A stretch of DNA of 64,000 nt from Methyloversatilis sp. (GCA_016791045.1 JAEUNO010000025.1:27106-91105); one strand, 5' to 3'. Positions 40,438 to 49,844 are shown, counted from the first letter of the stretch. Notes: generated by a model not told the origin, from the sequence alone. Numbers and translations: made by a program.

Positions 40438-41892
40438 TCATAGCACTTCGGCTGCGTGGTCGGCAAGGCGCGAGCGCTCACCGCGCTGCAAGGTCACATG
40501 ACCACTGTGCGGCCAGCCCTTGAAACGGTCAACGACATAGGTCAAACCTGAGCTGCCTTCGGTCAGGTAAGGCGTATCGATCTGCGCAATATTGCCCAGG
40601 CAGATCACCTTGGTGCCGGGGCCGGCGCGGGTGATCAGCGTTTTCATCTGCTTGGGCGTCAGGTTCTGCGCCTCGTCGATGATCAGGAACTTGTTCAGGA
40701 AGGTGCGCCCGCGCATGAAATTGAGCGACTTGACCTTGATCCTGCTGCGGATGAGGTCGAGCGTGGCGGCGCGGCCCCACTCCCCGGAGGCATTCGGATC
40801 GTCGGTCTTGTTCAGCACGTCGAGGTTGTCTTCGAGCGCGCCCATCCACGGCGTCATCTTCTCTTCTTCGGTACCCGGCAGGAAGCCGATGTCTTCGCCG
40901 ACCGGCACGGTCACGCGCGTCATGATGATTTCGCTGTAGAGCTTGCTCTCCAGCACCTGGGTCAGTCCGGCAGCCAGCGTCAGCAGCGTTTTTCCGGTGC
41001 CGGCCTGGCCGAGCAGCGTGACGAAATCAATGTCCGGATTCATCAGCAGGTTCAGCGCGAAGTTCTGTTCGCGGTTGCGCGCCAGAATGCCCCAGACCGA
41101 ATTCTTGTGGTGCCCGTAATCGACCAGCGTTTCCAGCACGGCGGTCTTGCCGCTGCGCTCCCGCACGGCGGCATGGAAGGGCTTGTCCTGCTTCGCACCC
41201 GCTTCCCGGTAAACGAATTCATTGATCAGCAGGTCGGGGCACAGCGGGCCCTTGACCCGATACAACGTGCGGCCGTTTTCCTTCCACGATTCGAGGTTGC
41301 CGCCATGCTCGTCCCAGAACTTCTCCGGCAGCTCGCGCGTGCCGGTGTAGAGCATGTCGGTGTCTTCGAGCACCTTGTCGTTGAAGTAATCCTGCGCATG
41401 CAGCCCGAGCGCGCGGGCCTTGATGCGCATGTTGATGTCCTTCGACACCAGGATGACCTGACGCGCCGGGTAGCGCTGCGACAGATGCATCACGACCGCG
41501 ATGATCTGGTTGTCCGCCTTGGCGGTGGGCAGTCCGGCCGGCAGCACGCCGTCGATCGCCTCGGTCTGAAGCAGCAGGTGGCCGCTCGCCAGGTCGCTCG
41601 ACGCCGCCGCCAGCGGAATCCCGAGCGCGATGCGGTCTTCCGCGCCACTGACGATCTCGTCCAGCAGCCGGCTGGCCTGGCGCGCGTTCCGCGCGACCTC
41701 GGTCATGCCCTTCTTGTTGTTGTCCAGCTCTTCCAGCGTCATGATCGGCACGAAGATGTCGTGCTCCTCGAAGCGGAACAGGCTGGTCGGGTCGTGCATC
41801 AGCACGTTGGTGTCGAGGATGAAGAGCTTGGTGGCCGGGGCGGACTTGCGGGTGCGCGGTGCGGGTGCTGCGGCGGGGCGTCGGGTGGCCAT
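40438..41892 (-). CDS. PhoH-family PIN-ATPase
   Basis: A 484-residue PhoH2-type protein: N-terminal PIN ribonuclease domain (residues about 22-160, KLFILDTNVLMHDPTSLFRFEEHDIFVPIMTLEELDNNKKG, with the acidic metal-binding residues) fused to a C-terminal PhoH ATPase (Walker A GQAGTGKT near residue 290, Walker B FLIIDEAQNLTPKQMKTLITRAG). Such PIN-PhoH proteins act as RNA helicase/ribonucleases. The basic Ala/Pro-rich N-terminus is likely disordered. It is upstream of ohrR on the same strand. Confidence 0.92.
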   Translation of the reverse strand: MATRRPAAAPAPRTRKSAPATKLFILDTNVLMHDPTSLFRFEEHDIFVPIMTLEELDNNKKGMTEVARNARQASRLLDEIVSGAEDRIALGIPLAAASSDLASGHLLLQTEAIDGVLPAGLPTAKADNQIIAVVMHLSQRYPARQVILVSKDINMRIKARALGLHAQDYFNDKVLEDTDMLYTGTRELPEKFWDEHGGNLESWKENGRTLYRVKGPLCPDLLINEFVYREAGAKQDKPFHAAVRERSGKTAVLETLVDYGHHKNSVWGILARNREQNFALNLLMNPDIDFVTLLGQAGTGKTLLTLAAGLTQVLESKLYSEIIMTRVTVPVGEDIGFLPGTEEEKMTPWMGALEDNLDVLNKTDDPNASGEWGRAATLDLIRSRIKVKSLNFMRGRTFLNKFLIIDEAQNLTPKQMKTLITRAGPGTKVICLGNIAQIDTPYLTEGSSGLTYVVDRFKGWPHSGHVTLQRGERSRLADHAAEVL

Positions 41893-41923
41893 TGGATCTT
41901 TTCTGTGTCGGTTGCGCCGGGTT

Positions 41924-42376
41924 TCAGAGTGTCTTGACGAAGTCGAGCACCTCGTCCGCGTGGCCCGGCACTTTCACGCCGCGCCACTCGCGCAGGATAA
42001 GGTTGCCGGTGCCGATCACGAAAGTGCTCCGCTCCACGCCACGCACCTGCTTTCCGTACATGTTCTTCATCTTCATGACGTCGAACAGTGCGCAGGCCGT
42101 TTCATCGGGGTCGGATATCAGTTCGAACGGGAGATCGAGCTTGGCCTTGAAATTCTGGTGCGACTTGATGCTGTCACGCGAAATGCCGATCACGCCGCAG
42201 CCGGCGGCAACGAACTGCGGATAAAGGTCGCGAAAGGCTGCGCTTTCGGTCGTGCAGCCCGGTGTACTGTCCTTCGGGTAGAAGTAGATGACCAGCGGCT
42301 TGGCGGCGGCGGACAGGTTGAAGTCCTGTCCCGAGGTGGAAGCGAGTGTGAAATCGTCGATCGGGGTGGTGCTCAT
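41924..42376 (-). CDS. bcp: Peroxiredoxin, BCP/PrxQ type
   Basis: A 150-residue thiol peroxidase that reduces H2O2 and organic hydroperoxides. FYPKDSTPGCTTESAAFRD holds the peroxidatic Cys41 in the P-x4-C context. The usual resolving Cys five residues later is Ala46, so this is a 1-Cys-like variant or uses a partner. GISRDSIKSHQNFKAKLDLPFELISD is typical. The ATG at 42376 is used; upstream in-frame codons lack homology. It lies 32 bp from phoH on the same strand. Confidence 0.92.
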   Translation of the reverse strand: MSTTPIDDFTLASTSGQDFNLSAAAKPLVIYFYPKDSTPGCTTESAAFRDLYPQFVAAGCGVIGISRDSIKSHQNFKAKLDLPFELISDPDETACALFDVMKMKNMYGKQVRGVERSTFVIGTGNLILREWRGVKVPGHADEVLDFVKTL

Positions 42377-42407
42377 CTGAGCCGTCTCTCCTTGAGTGGT
42401 TTCGGGG

Positions 42408-42797
42408 TCACGCTGGCGGCACTGCCTCCGGCAGGATGAGTGCTGCAGCCACGGCACGGCCTTCCGCGACCAGTATGTTGTAGGTGCGCGCAGCAGCCAG
42501 CGTGTCCATGACTTCAACGCCGATGCCCGCGTCGATCAGCGGACGCAGCAGGGAAGGGTGCGGGAACTGCTGTGTCGGGCCGGTGCCGAGCAGAAGAATC
42601 TGTGCATCGAGCGTGGTCAGTTGCGCAAAGTCGGCGGCATCGAGCTGGTCGATACTGCCGGCGCCCCAGTCCTCGCGCAGCAGTCCGGGGCCGAGCACCA
42701 CGGTGCGCGTCAGCTGGCGCTCGCCGATCTGCAGATAGCCATCACCGAATCCGGTGACAAGGTAGGTGGTCGGGCGCGGGTTCTGGTGCAGCTTCAC
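42408..42797 (-). CDS. Mth938-like (DUF498) domain protein
   Basis: About 129 residues with a GTG start at 42797 (VKLHQNPRPTTYLVTGFGDGYLQIGERQLTRTVVLGPG). The Mth938/DUF498 fold is recognised by LLLGTGPTQQFPHPSLLRPLIDAGIGVEVMDTLAAARTYNILVAEGRAVAAALI. The family includes respiratory-complex assembly factors in eukaryotes; the bacterial role is unknown. It is upstream of bcp on the minus strand, 31 bp apart, and divergent from alaA. Confidence 0.85.
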   Translation of the reverse strand: MKLHQNPRPTTYLVTGFGDGYLQIGERQLTRTVVLGPGLLREDWGAGSIDQLDAADFAQLTTLDAQILLLGTGPTQQFPHPSLLRPLIDAGIGVEVMDTLAAARTYNILVAEGRAVAAALILPEAVPPA

Positions 42798-42956
42798 GGT
42801 GGTTCGGTCGGAGAGGATCGAGGTGGTCTTCGGGTGCCGCCGGCAACCGGCTTTTGCCCTGCCTTGCGGGCTCGCATACAATCATATCTTTTTTCGCCGA
42901 CGGACAATGTAGTCCGCGCGACGGCGGTCATCCCGGTGGCCGCCGCAATCCCTCCC

Positions 42957-44228
42957 ATGCCCAGTCATCCAATCATCGCCTCTCCAGATCGCCCCATCGT
43001 GCATCCTCCGGTTTCGAAGTCTTCAAAGCTCGCCAACGTCTGTTACGACATCCGGGGCCCGGTACTCGCCCGGGCCCGCCAGATGGAGGAAGAAGGGCAG
43101 CGCGTCATCAAGCTCAACATCGGCAACCTCGCGCCCTTCGGGTTCGAAGCGCCCGAGGAAATCGTGCAGGACGTGATCCGCAATCTGCCCGACGCATCCG
43201 GCTACACCGATTCGCGCGGCCTGTTCGCACCGCGCAAGGCCATCATGCAGTACAGCCAGGAAAAGCGCATTCCGGGCGTGGGTGTGGACGACATCTTCAT
43301 CGGCAACGGCGCGTCCGAGCTCATCGTGATGGCCATGCAGGGCCTGCTCAACAGCGGCGACGAAGTACTCGTGCCGGCGCCCGACTACCCGCTGTGGACC
43401 GCGGCAGTGACGCTGGCCGGCGGCACGGCGCGTCACTACATCTGCGACGAAGGCGCCGACTGGATGCCTGATCTGGCCGACATCCGCGCCAAGATCACGC
43501 CCAATACGCGCGCCATCGTGATCATCAACCCGAACAATCCGACCGGCGCGCTGTATTCCGACGCGCTGCTGCAGGATCTGGTGGAGATCGCGCGCCAGAA
43601 CAACCTGATCGTGTTTGCCGACGAAATCTACGACAAGACGCTCTACGACGGCGCCACCCACACGTCGATCGCCTCGCTGGCCGACGACCTGCTGTTCGTC
43701 ACCTTCAACGGCCTGTCGAAGAACTACCGCGCATGCGGCTATCGCGCCGGCTGGATGGTCGTGTCGGGCGACAAGCGTCATGCGCGCGATTACATTGACG
43801 GGCTGAACATGCTCGCGTCGATGCGACTGTGCTCCAACGTGCCGGGCCAGTTCGCGATCCAGACCGCACTCGGCGGCTACCAGACGATTAACGATCTGGT
43901 CGCGCCGGGCGGACGACTGGCGCGACAGCGCGACACGGCGTGGGAACTGCTGACGCAGATCCCGGGCGTCAGCTGCGTCAAGCCGCGCGCCTCGCTCTAC
44001 CTGTTTCCGAGGCTTGACCCCAAGCTCTACCCGATCGAAGACGATCAGCGCTTCATTCTCGAACTGCTGGAAGAGCAACGCGTGCTGCTGGTGCAGGGTA
44101 CCGGCTTCAACTGGCCGCGGCCTGACCACTTCCGCGTCGTCTTCCTGCCGCATGAAGATGACCTGCGCGAAGCGATCGGGCGCATCGCCCGTTTCCTCGA
44201 CGGCTTCCGAAAGCGTCATGGCCGCTGA
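42957..44228 (+). CDS. alaA: Alanine/2-aminobutyrate-type aminotransferase (AlaA-like)
   Basis: A 423-residue class I PLP aminotransferase. KSSKLANVCYDIRGPVLARARQMEEEGQRVIKLNIGNLAPFGF is the AlaA N-terminal signature, NPNNPTGALYS and FADEIYDK are typical, and the PLP Lys lies in FNGLSKNYRACGYRAGW near residue 255. It converts pyruvate and glutamate to alanine. ATG 42957 gives a 20-residue Pro/Ser-rich extension compared with E. coli AlaA; GTG at 42999 would give the usual length. It overlaps the next gene by 11 bp. Confidence 0.9.
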   Translation: MPSHPIIASPDRPIVHPPVSKSSKLANVCYDIRGPVLARARQMEEEGQRVIKLNIGNLAPFGFEAPEEIVQDVIRNLPDASGYTDSRGLFAPRKAIMQYSQEKRIPGVGVDDIFIGNGASELIVMAMQGLLNSGDEVLVPAPDYPLWTAAVTLAGGTARHYICDEGADWMPDLADIRAKITPNTRAIVIINPNNPTGALYSDALLQDLVEIARQNNLIVFADEIYDKTLYDGATHTSIASLADDLLFVTFNGLSKNYRACGYRAGWMVVSGDKRHARDYIDGLNMLASMRLCSNVPGQFAIQTALGGYQTINDLVAPGGRLARQRDTAWELLTQIPGVSCVKPRASLYLFPRLDPKLYPIEDDQRFILELLEEQRVLLVQGTGFNWPRPDHFRVVFLPHEDDLREAIGRIARFLDGFRKRHGR

Positions 44229-44703
44229 GGTTACCGTCGTGCGGGTGGCCGGCAAGCGGGCCGTGCTGGAACCTTTGTGGCTGGCACGCGCCGAATCGGT
44301 ACATCGAGCACTCCGGCCGGATCTGCCGGCGGATTACGCAGGCACCTTGCAGGGTATTTTCGACGACGGCGGCGAAATGGCGGTGGCCGTCCGCGACGAC
44401 CAGGTTGTCGGCGTGGCGGTCTTCCGCTGCCATCGCAATACGTCGAGCGGTGTGCACTTCTATATCGATGACCTGGTCAGCGCACCAGAGACTCGCTCGC
44501 AGGGGGTCGGCAAGACCCTTCTCGACTGGCTGGCGCACGAGGCGACAGAACGCGGGGCCACGCGACTCAGGCTTGATTCCGGCACCCAGCGCGTCGATGC
44601 GCACCGCTTCTACCATCGCGAAGGCATGCACATCGCCTGTTTCCTATTTTCGCGGGATCTGGACACCGTCCCGCAACGACATTCCACACGAGGCAAGGCA
44701 TGA
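44218..44703 (+). CDS. GNAT family N-acetyltransferase
   Basis: 161 residues. GNAT core: VVGVAVFRCHRNTSSGVHFYIDDLVSAPETRSQGVGKTLLDWLAHEA contains the acetyl-CoA-binding R/Q-x-x-G-x-G/K loop, and LDSGTQRVDAHRFYHREGM is the C-terminal Asn-like helix. It overlaps alaA by 11 bp at its start and hom by 4 bp at its end. It is therefore translationally coupled within an amino-acid operon. The substrate is unknown; an amino-acid-derived amine is possible by context. Confidence 0.88.
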   Translation: MAAEVTVVRVAGKRAVLEPLWLARAESVHRALRPDLPADYAGTLQGIFDDGGEMAVAVRDDQVVGVAVFRCHRNTSSGVHFYIDDLVSAPETRSQGVGKTLLDWLAHEATERGATRLRLDSGTQRVDAHRFYHREGMHIACFLFSRDLDTVPQRHSTRGKA

Positions 44704-46013
44704 AACCCATCAATGTAGGTCTGCTCGGCATCGGCACCGTCGGCGGCGGAACCTGGACGGTCCTGACCCGCAACCAGGAAGAAATCACCCGCCGCGCCGG
44801 CCGGCCGATCCAGATCACGGCGGTCGCCGACCGCGATACCGCCCGCGCGCAGCAGCTGACCGGTGGCAAGGTGAAGGTGACCGGCGATGCCTTCGAGGTC
44901 GTGCGCGACCCCGACATCGACATCGTGGTCGAACTGATCGGCGGCTACACCATCGCGAAGGAGCTGGTGCTCGAAGCGATCGCCCACGGCAAGCACGTGG
45001 TGACCGCCAACAAGGCGCTGCTGGCCACGCACGGGCAGGAAATCTTCGCCGCGGCGCAGGCCAAGGGGGTCATGGTGGCATTCGAGGCGGCGGTGGCCGG
45101 CGGCATCCCCATCATCAAGGCGGTGCGCGAAGGTCTCACCGCCAACCGCATCGAGTGGGTGGCCGGCATCATCAACGGAACCACCAACTACATCCTGTCG
45201 GAAATGCGCGACAAGGGCCTGACCTTCGCGGACGCGCTGGCCGACGCACAGCGGCTGGGCTATGCCGAAGCCGATCCCACCTTCGACATCGAGGGCGTCG
45301 ATGCCGCGCACAAGATCACCTTGCTGTCGTCGATCGCGTTCGGCATCCCGGTCCAGTTCGACCGCGCGCACATCGAAGGCATCACGAAATTGACGGCCGA
45401 CGACATCCGCTACGCCGAAGAACTGGGCTATCGCATCAAGTTGCTGGGCATCACCAAGCGCAAGGCCGACGGTTTCGAACTGCGCGTGCACCCGACGCTG
45501 ATCCCGTCGAAGCGCCTGATCGCCAATGTCGAGGGCGTGATGAACGCGGTGCTGGTGAAAGGCGACGCGGTGGGTGCGACGCTGTATTACGGCCGCGGCG
45601 CCGGCGCCGAGCCGACGGCCAGCTCGGTGATCGCCGACCTGGTCGACGTGACCCGCCTGCACACGGCCGACCCGGAACATCGCGTGCCGCATCTGGCGTT
45701 CCGCGCCGACCAGCTGTCCGACACCCCCATCCTGCCGATCAGCGAAGTCGAAAGCGCCTACTACCTGCGCCTGCGCGTGCAGGACAGACCGGGGGTGCTG
45801 GCCGACATCACGCGCATCCTGGCCGACCAGGAAATCAGCATCGACGCCATGCTGCAGAAGGAGCCGTCGGAAGGCGAACAACAGGCGAACATCATCATGC
45901 TGACCCATGTCACGCGCGAGAAGAAGGTCGATGCCGCCATCGTCCGCATCGAAGCACTCGACAGCACGGTAGGCAGCGTGACGCGTCTGCGTCTTGAAGA
46001 GCTGAACGGCTGA
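44700..46013 (+). CDS. hom: Homoserine dehydrogenase
   Basis: A 437-residue monofunctional enzyme converting aspartate semialdehyde to homoserine. The NAD(P) domain has LLGIGTVGGGTWTVL and HVVTANKALLA. The catalytic region WVAGIINGTTNYILSEM, AEADPTFDIEGVDAAHKI and a C-terminal ACT domain (YYLRLRVQDRPGVLADITRILADQEISIDAML) follow; the ACT domain implies threonine feedback. The alaA-GNAT-hom block precedes thrC by 1.4 kb, with a minus-strand gene inserted between. Confidence 0.96.
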   Translation: MKPINVGLLGIGTVGGGTWTVLTRNQEEITRRAGRPIQITAVADRDTARAQQLTGGKVKVTGDAFEVVRDPDIDIVVELIGGYTIAKELVLEAIAHGKHVVTANKALLATHGQEIFAAAQAKGVMVAFEAAVAGGIPIIKAVREGLTANRIEWVAGIINGTTNYILSEMRDKGLTFADALADAQRLGYAEADPTFDIEGVDAAHKITLLSSIAFGIPVQFDRAHIEGITKLTADDIRYAEELGYRIKLLGITKRKADGFELRVHPTLIPSKRLIANVEGVMNAVLVKGDAVGATLYYGRGAGAEPTASSVIADLVDVTRLHTADPEHRVPHLAFRADQLSDTPILPISEVESAYYLRLRVQDRPGVLADITRILADQEISIDAMLQKEPSEGEQQANIIMLTHVTREKKVDAAIVRIEALDSTVGSVTRLRLEELNG

Positions 46014-46037
46014 ACCGGCGGGGCCGGCGTTCAGCCG
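46007..46037. terminator. Inverted repeat carrying both stop codons of convergent genes
   Basis: CGGCTGAAC (46007-46015) and GTTCAGCCG (46029-46037) form a perfect 9-bp stem with a GC-rich 13-nt loop. The hom stop lies in the left arm and the stop of the opposing gene in the right. It probably works as a bidirectional 3' end for both transcripts; there is no T-run. Confidence 0.55.
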
Positions 46038-47245
46038 GCCTGCGCCGGCGCGGCATCCGGTTCGACGTTCGACGCCTCGCTTTTTGCGTCGATCAGCGCC
46101 ATCCGGTGATACAGCGCCGCGACCAGATCGGTGCGGTCCAGCAGCCCGACCAGGCGGTCGGCGCCGTTGATCACCGGCACCGCCGTCTGACGGCCGGCAG
46201 CAATCGCCTCGGCTGCCGCGGCCACGCTGTCGTGCTGGCGCAACACCAGCACGCCGTCGCGCACGTCGCGCATCATCTGTCCGGCCACCTCCGCCTTGTC
46301 CGAATGCATCTGCGGCGAAGGCGCGAGCAGGTGGCGTACCGCATCGCCCATCGTGCGATTTGCATCAGGCGACACCTCGCGCAGGAAATCTTCCAGCGAC
46401 AGCAGACCGATCACTCGCCGGCTGCGATCGACCACCGGCAGCGTGTCGACGCGCAGCGTACGCATCAAGCGCCAGGCGTCGGCAAGCGGTGTGGCGAACT
46501 CCAGCGCCGGCGCGGCCCTGTCCGAACGCTCGATCAGGTCACTGCAGCGCATTTGATGGACGCGCATGAAGGCGTGTCTGAGCGTGCGTTCGTACAGGTC
46601 GACGAGGTCGTCTTCACGCACGTCGAGAAAACCGTCGATTTCACCCAGCGCCGCCTCGAGATCGCGGTGTGCGATCACCGGCGGCGCCCGGTGCATCCGC
46701 TGCTGCGCGGCAGGTGGCGTACCCTGCGGATAGTGGCGGCCGGGAATCAGGTTATTCACCACCATGACCGCCACCATGATGGCAATCGTGTTCGCGGCGG
46801 TCGCCATCAGCGCCGGCTCGATCGCAGCGCCCTGGGCGGCGGCCATCGCCATGGTCAGCGCCATCGCACCGGCCGGCGGATGGATGCAGCGCGCCCATGC
46901 GGTCAGCCAGATCGATGCGGCCAGTGCCACCGCCATCACCCAAGGCCCGCTCGGCAGCCAGTAACCGCAGGCGTAACCGAGCGGCGCGGATATCAGCAGA
47001 CCGCCGATGACTGACCAGGGCTGCGCCAGCGGGCTGTGCGGCAGCGCGAACAGGATGACCGACGTCGCGCCCAGCGGTGCCAGGATGCGTTTCTCGTCTG
47101 CGCCGAGCGGCAATACATGGAGCACGCCTTCGAACAGCAGCAGGCCGACAAGGCCGGCCAGCGTGCTGCGCCACCGTTCGGCGGGCGACAGCGGCGGGGC
47201 GTCGGATACCAGATGTCGGCGCAGCAGTTCGGACAGGCCGATCAT
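46031..47245 (-). CDS. HPP-family integral membrane protein with paired CBS domains
   Basis: 404 residues. The N-terminal HPP domain has four to five transmembrane helices and the name-giving motif in CIHPPAGAMALTMAMAAAQG; LAPLGATSVILFALPHSPLAQPWSVIGGLLISA is also characteristic. A C-terminal cytoplasmic CBS pair (residues about 235-390; ADAWRLMRTLRVDTLPVVDRSRRVIGLLS and VAAAAEAIAAGRQTAVPVINGADRLVGLLDRTDLV) likely binds adenosine nucleotides. Some plant HPP proteins transport nitrite, but the bacterial role is unresolved. It interrupts the hom-thrC pair on the opposite strand. Confidence 0.9.
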   Translation of the reverse strand: MIGLSELLRRHLVSDAPPLSPAERWRSTLAGLVGLLLFEGVLHVLPLGADEKRILAPLGATSVILFALPHSPLAQPWSVIGGLLISAPLGYACGYWLPSGPWVMAVALAASIWLTAWARCIHPPAGAMALTMAMAAAQGAAIEPALMATAANTIAIMVAVMVVNNLIPGRHYPQGTPPAAQQRMHRAPPVIAHRDLEAALGEIDGFLDVREDDLVDLYERTLRHAFMRVHQMRCSDLIERSDRAAPALEFATPLADAWRLMRTLRVDTLPVVDRSRRVIGLLSLEDFLREVSPDANRTMGDAVRHLLAPSPQMHSDKAEVAGQMMRDVRDGVLVLRQHDSVAAAAEAIAAGRQTAVPVINGADRLVGLLDRTDLVAALYHRMALIDAKSEASNVEPDAAPAQAG

Positions 47246-47435
47246 GGCAAGCTTCCAGTCGAAACGCTGCAGTGTAGCCCTGCGCCCTAACTTGGTGCAT
47301 TCATGTCGCCATAACCCGGGGAGCGTCGGCGCGGGCGGGGAGGGCGTGCTGTGCTAGATTAATGCCCCTTGTATTGACGCTGTCGAGCGCGCTGCGCCCG
47401 ACCGCCTCCCGACCACGACTCCGATGCACGACGCG

Positions 47436-48869
47436 ATGTATTACGTATCCACCCGCGGCCTCGCGCCGCAGAAGCGCTTCACCGACATCCTGCTGGGCGG
47501 TCTGATGGAGGATGGCGGTCTCGCCATGCCTGTGCACTACCCGACGTTCACACCGGCCGAGCTCGGCTCCATGCGCGGCATGGATTACCGCCAATTGGCT
47601 TTTGCGGTGCTGTCGCGCTTCGCCGACGATCTGCCGGCCGACGATCTGCGCACGCTGATCGAACGCACCTATCGGCCCGAGGTTTACTGCAACACCGTGT
47701 CAGGCTCCGACGCCCGTGACATCACGCCGCTGCACACGCTGGAGCCGGACCTGCACCTGCTCGAACTGTCGAACGGCCCGACGCTGGCGTTCAAGGACAT
47801 GGCGATGCAGTTGCTCGGCAACCTGTTCGAGTATGCACTGGCGAAAAATGGTGCCGAGCTGAACATCTTCGGCGCCACGTCGGGCGATACCGGTTCGAGC
47901 GCGGAATACGCAATGCGCGGCAAGCGCGGCATCCGCGTGTTCATGCTGAGTCCGCACGGCAAGATGAGCCGCTTCCAGAGCGCCCAGATGTTCAGTCTCC
48001 AGGACCCGAACATCTTCAACATCGCGGTGCGCGGTGTGTTCGACGACTGCCAGGACATGGTGAAGGCGGTGTCGAACGACCTCGATTTCAAGGCGAAGTA
48101 CCGCATCGGCACTGTCAATTCGATCAACTGGGCGCGCGTGTCAGCCCAGGTTGTCTACTATTTCAAGGCGTACTTCGCCGCGACGCAGCGCGATGACCAG
48201 CAGGTGAGCTTCACCGTGCCGTCCGGCAACTTCGGCAATGTGTGCGCCGGTCACATCGCCCGCATGATGGGCCTGCCGATCCGGCATCTGGTGGTGGCCA
48301 CGAACGAGAACGACGTCCTCGACGAGTTTTTCCGTACCGGCATCTATCGGCCGCGTGGCAATGCGGAAACGCTGCACACCACGAGCCCGTCGATGGATAT
48401 TTCCAAGGCGAGCAATTTCGAGCGCTTCATCTTCGATCTCACCGGTCGCGACACCGCTCAGGTGAGGGCGATGTGGAGCGAAGTTGATCGCGGCCGCCCG
48501 TTCGATCTGTCGGGCACCGGACTGTTCGGCAAGGTCGCATCCGAGTATGGCTTCCAGTCCGGTTCGAGCAACCATGACCATCGTGTGGCCACCATGCGGC
48601 TGGCGCATCAGCGATGGGGGCGCGCCATCGATACACATACCGCCGATGGCTTGAAGGTGGCGCTGGAGCGGCGCGAAGCCGGCGTGCCGATGGTGGTGCT
48701 CGAAACCGCACTGCCGGCCAAGTTCTCGGAAACCGTGGTCGAAGCCCTGGGCTGCGAGCCGGTCCGCCCGAGCGGCATGGAACACCTCGAGTCGCTGCCG
48801 CAGCGTTACGAGGTGATGGGTACGGACGTGGCCGCCATGAAGGCCTTCATTGCCCGCAATACCGGATAA
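47436..48869 (+). CDS. thrC: Threonine synthase
   Basis: A 477-residue PLP enzyme converting O-phosphohomoserine to threonine. MYYVSTRGLAPQKRFTDILLGGLMEDGGLAMP is the N-terminal signature, the PLP Lys lies in NGPTLAFKDMAMQLLGNLFEY, and FGATSGDTGSSAEYAMRGKRG and PSGNFGNVCAGHIARMMG follow. Two start codons are possible, ATG 47424 and ATG 47436; the latter fits the family start. It has its own upstream region of 190 bp with an AT-rich TAGATTAAT at about 47355. Confidence 0.96.
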   Translation: MYYVSTRGLAPQKRFTDILLGGLMEDGGLAMPVHYPTFTPAELGSMRGMDYRQLAFAVLSRFADDLPADDLRTLIERTYRPEVYCNTVSGSDARDITPLHTLEPDLHLLELSNGPTLAFKDMAMQLLGNLFEYALAKNGAELNIFGATSGDTGSSAEYAMRGKRGIRVFMLSPHGKMSRFQSAQMFSLQDPNIFNIAVRGVFDDCQDMVKAVSNDLDFKAKYRIGTVNSINWARVSAQVVYYFKAYFAATQRDDQQVSFTVPSGNFGNVCAGHIARMMGLPIRHLVVATNENDVLDEFFRTGIYRPRGNAETLHTTSPSMDISKASNFERFIFDLTGRDTAQVRAMWSEVDRGRPFDLSGTGLFGKVASEYGFQSGSSNHDHRVATMRLAHQRWGRAIDTHTADGLKVALERREAGVPMVVLETALPAKFSETVVEALGCEPVRPSGMEHLESLPQRYEVMGTDVAAMKAFIARNTG

Positions 48870-48986
48870 TCTGCCGGCAGGCAGGGGCAGCGCGAGCTGA
48901 ATCGGGGATCAAGTCCGGCCCGCACGCTGCCGTATACACAGACATCGAACCACATGCGCACCGCGGTGCGCCACGGAGAACATGTC

Positions 48987-49844
48987 ATGGGTGAGCCGGT
49001 GAATTCATCGCTTGAAGCACTGCAGCGGCTTTCAGCCGAACTTGAATCGGGCGACATCGTCTTCCCGACCAGCATCGATGTGTCCCTGCGCATCCGGCAG
49101 GCGCTTGAAAACCCCGATATCAACGTCAATGAGGTCTGCCGGCTGGTTGGCGCCGAGCCGGTGCTCAGCGCAAAAGCGCTGCGCCTCGCCAATTCGGTCG
49201 CCTACAACCGCAGCGGCAACGAAATCACCGACGTCCGTACCGCGGTGACGCGCGTCGGTACCGAACCGATCCGCATGCTCACGATGTCGCTCATCGTCCG
49301 CCAGATGGTCGATGCGCGCGCCGACGAACGCCTGCGCGTGCTGACGCATGACCTGTGGCGCCACACCATCCACGTTTCGGCGCTGAGCTACGTGATCGCG
49401 CGTCGCCTGTCGCGGCTGAACGCAGACACGGCCATGTTCGCAGGTCTGGTGCATGAAATCGGCCAGTTCTACCTGCTGGCCCGCGCCTCGGCCTTCCCGG
49501 CGCTGCTGCAGCGCGAAGCCGAACTGGGCGGGCTGATGTACAGTTTCAGCCAGAGCGTCGGCCGCGCCGTGCTCGAGTCGCTCAAGGTACCGGAACAGGT
49601 CATTTCCGCCGTCGACGCTCCGTCGTTCGAAGGGGCCGTCGTGCCGCCCCGCTCGCTGGGCGACGTGCTGTTCCTTGCCGAAAGCATGGCGGCATTTCCG
49701 AATCCATTCACCACGCTGTCGCCGGAAGAAGATGGTCTGCTTGCCGATGCGGCAACCTCGGACATCGACAACGAAACGCTGGAAGCGGTGGTTGCGGAAT
49801 CCAAGGAAGAGATCGACTCCATCATCGCCACATTGCAGATTTGA
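48987..49844 (+). CDS. HDOD domain signalling protein
   Basis: A 285-residue protein made almost entirely of an HDOD domain: FPTSIDVSLRIRQALENPDINVNEVCRLVGAEPVLSAKALRLANSVAYNRSGNEITDVRTAVTRVGTEPIRML is the N-terminal half, and HTIHVSALSYVIARRLSRLNADTAMFAGLVHEIGQFYLL the second. HDOD proteins are non-enzymatic relatives of HD-GYP domains linked to stress, motility and c-di-GMP signalling. The start ATG 48987 follows CGGAGAAC. It directly precedes the c-di-GMP aptamer region but ends 95 bp before the candidate sigma-28 promoter, so it is a separate unit. Confidence 0.88.
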   Translation: MGEPVNSSLEALQRLSAELESGDIVFPTSIDVSLRIRQALENPDINVNEVCRLVGAEPVLSAKALRLANSVAYNRSGNEITDVRTAVTRVGTEPIRMLTMSLIVRQMVDARADERLRVLTHDLWRHTIHVSALSYVIARRLSRLNADTAMFAGLVHEIGQFYLLARASAFPALLQREAELGGLMYSFSQSVGRAVLESLKVPEQVISAVDAPSFEGAVVPPRSLGDVLFLAESMAAFPNPFTTLSPEEDGLLADAATSDIDNETLEAVVAESKEEIDSIIATLQI

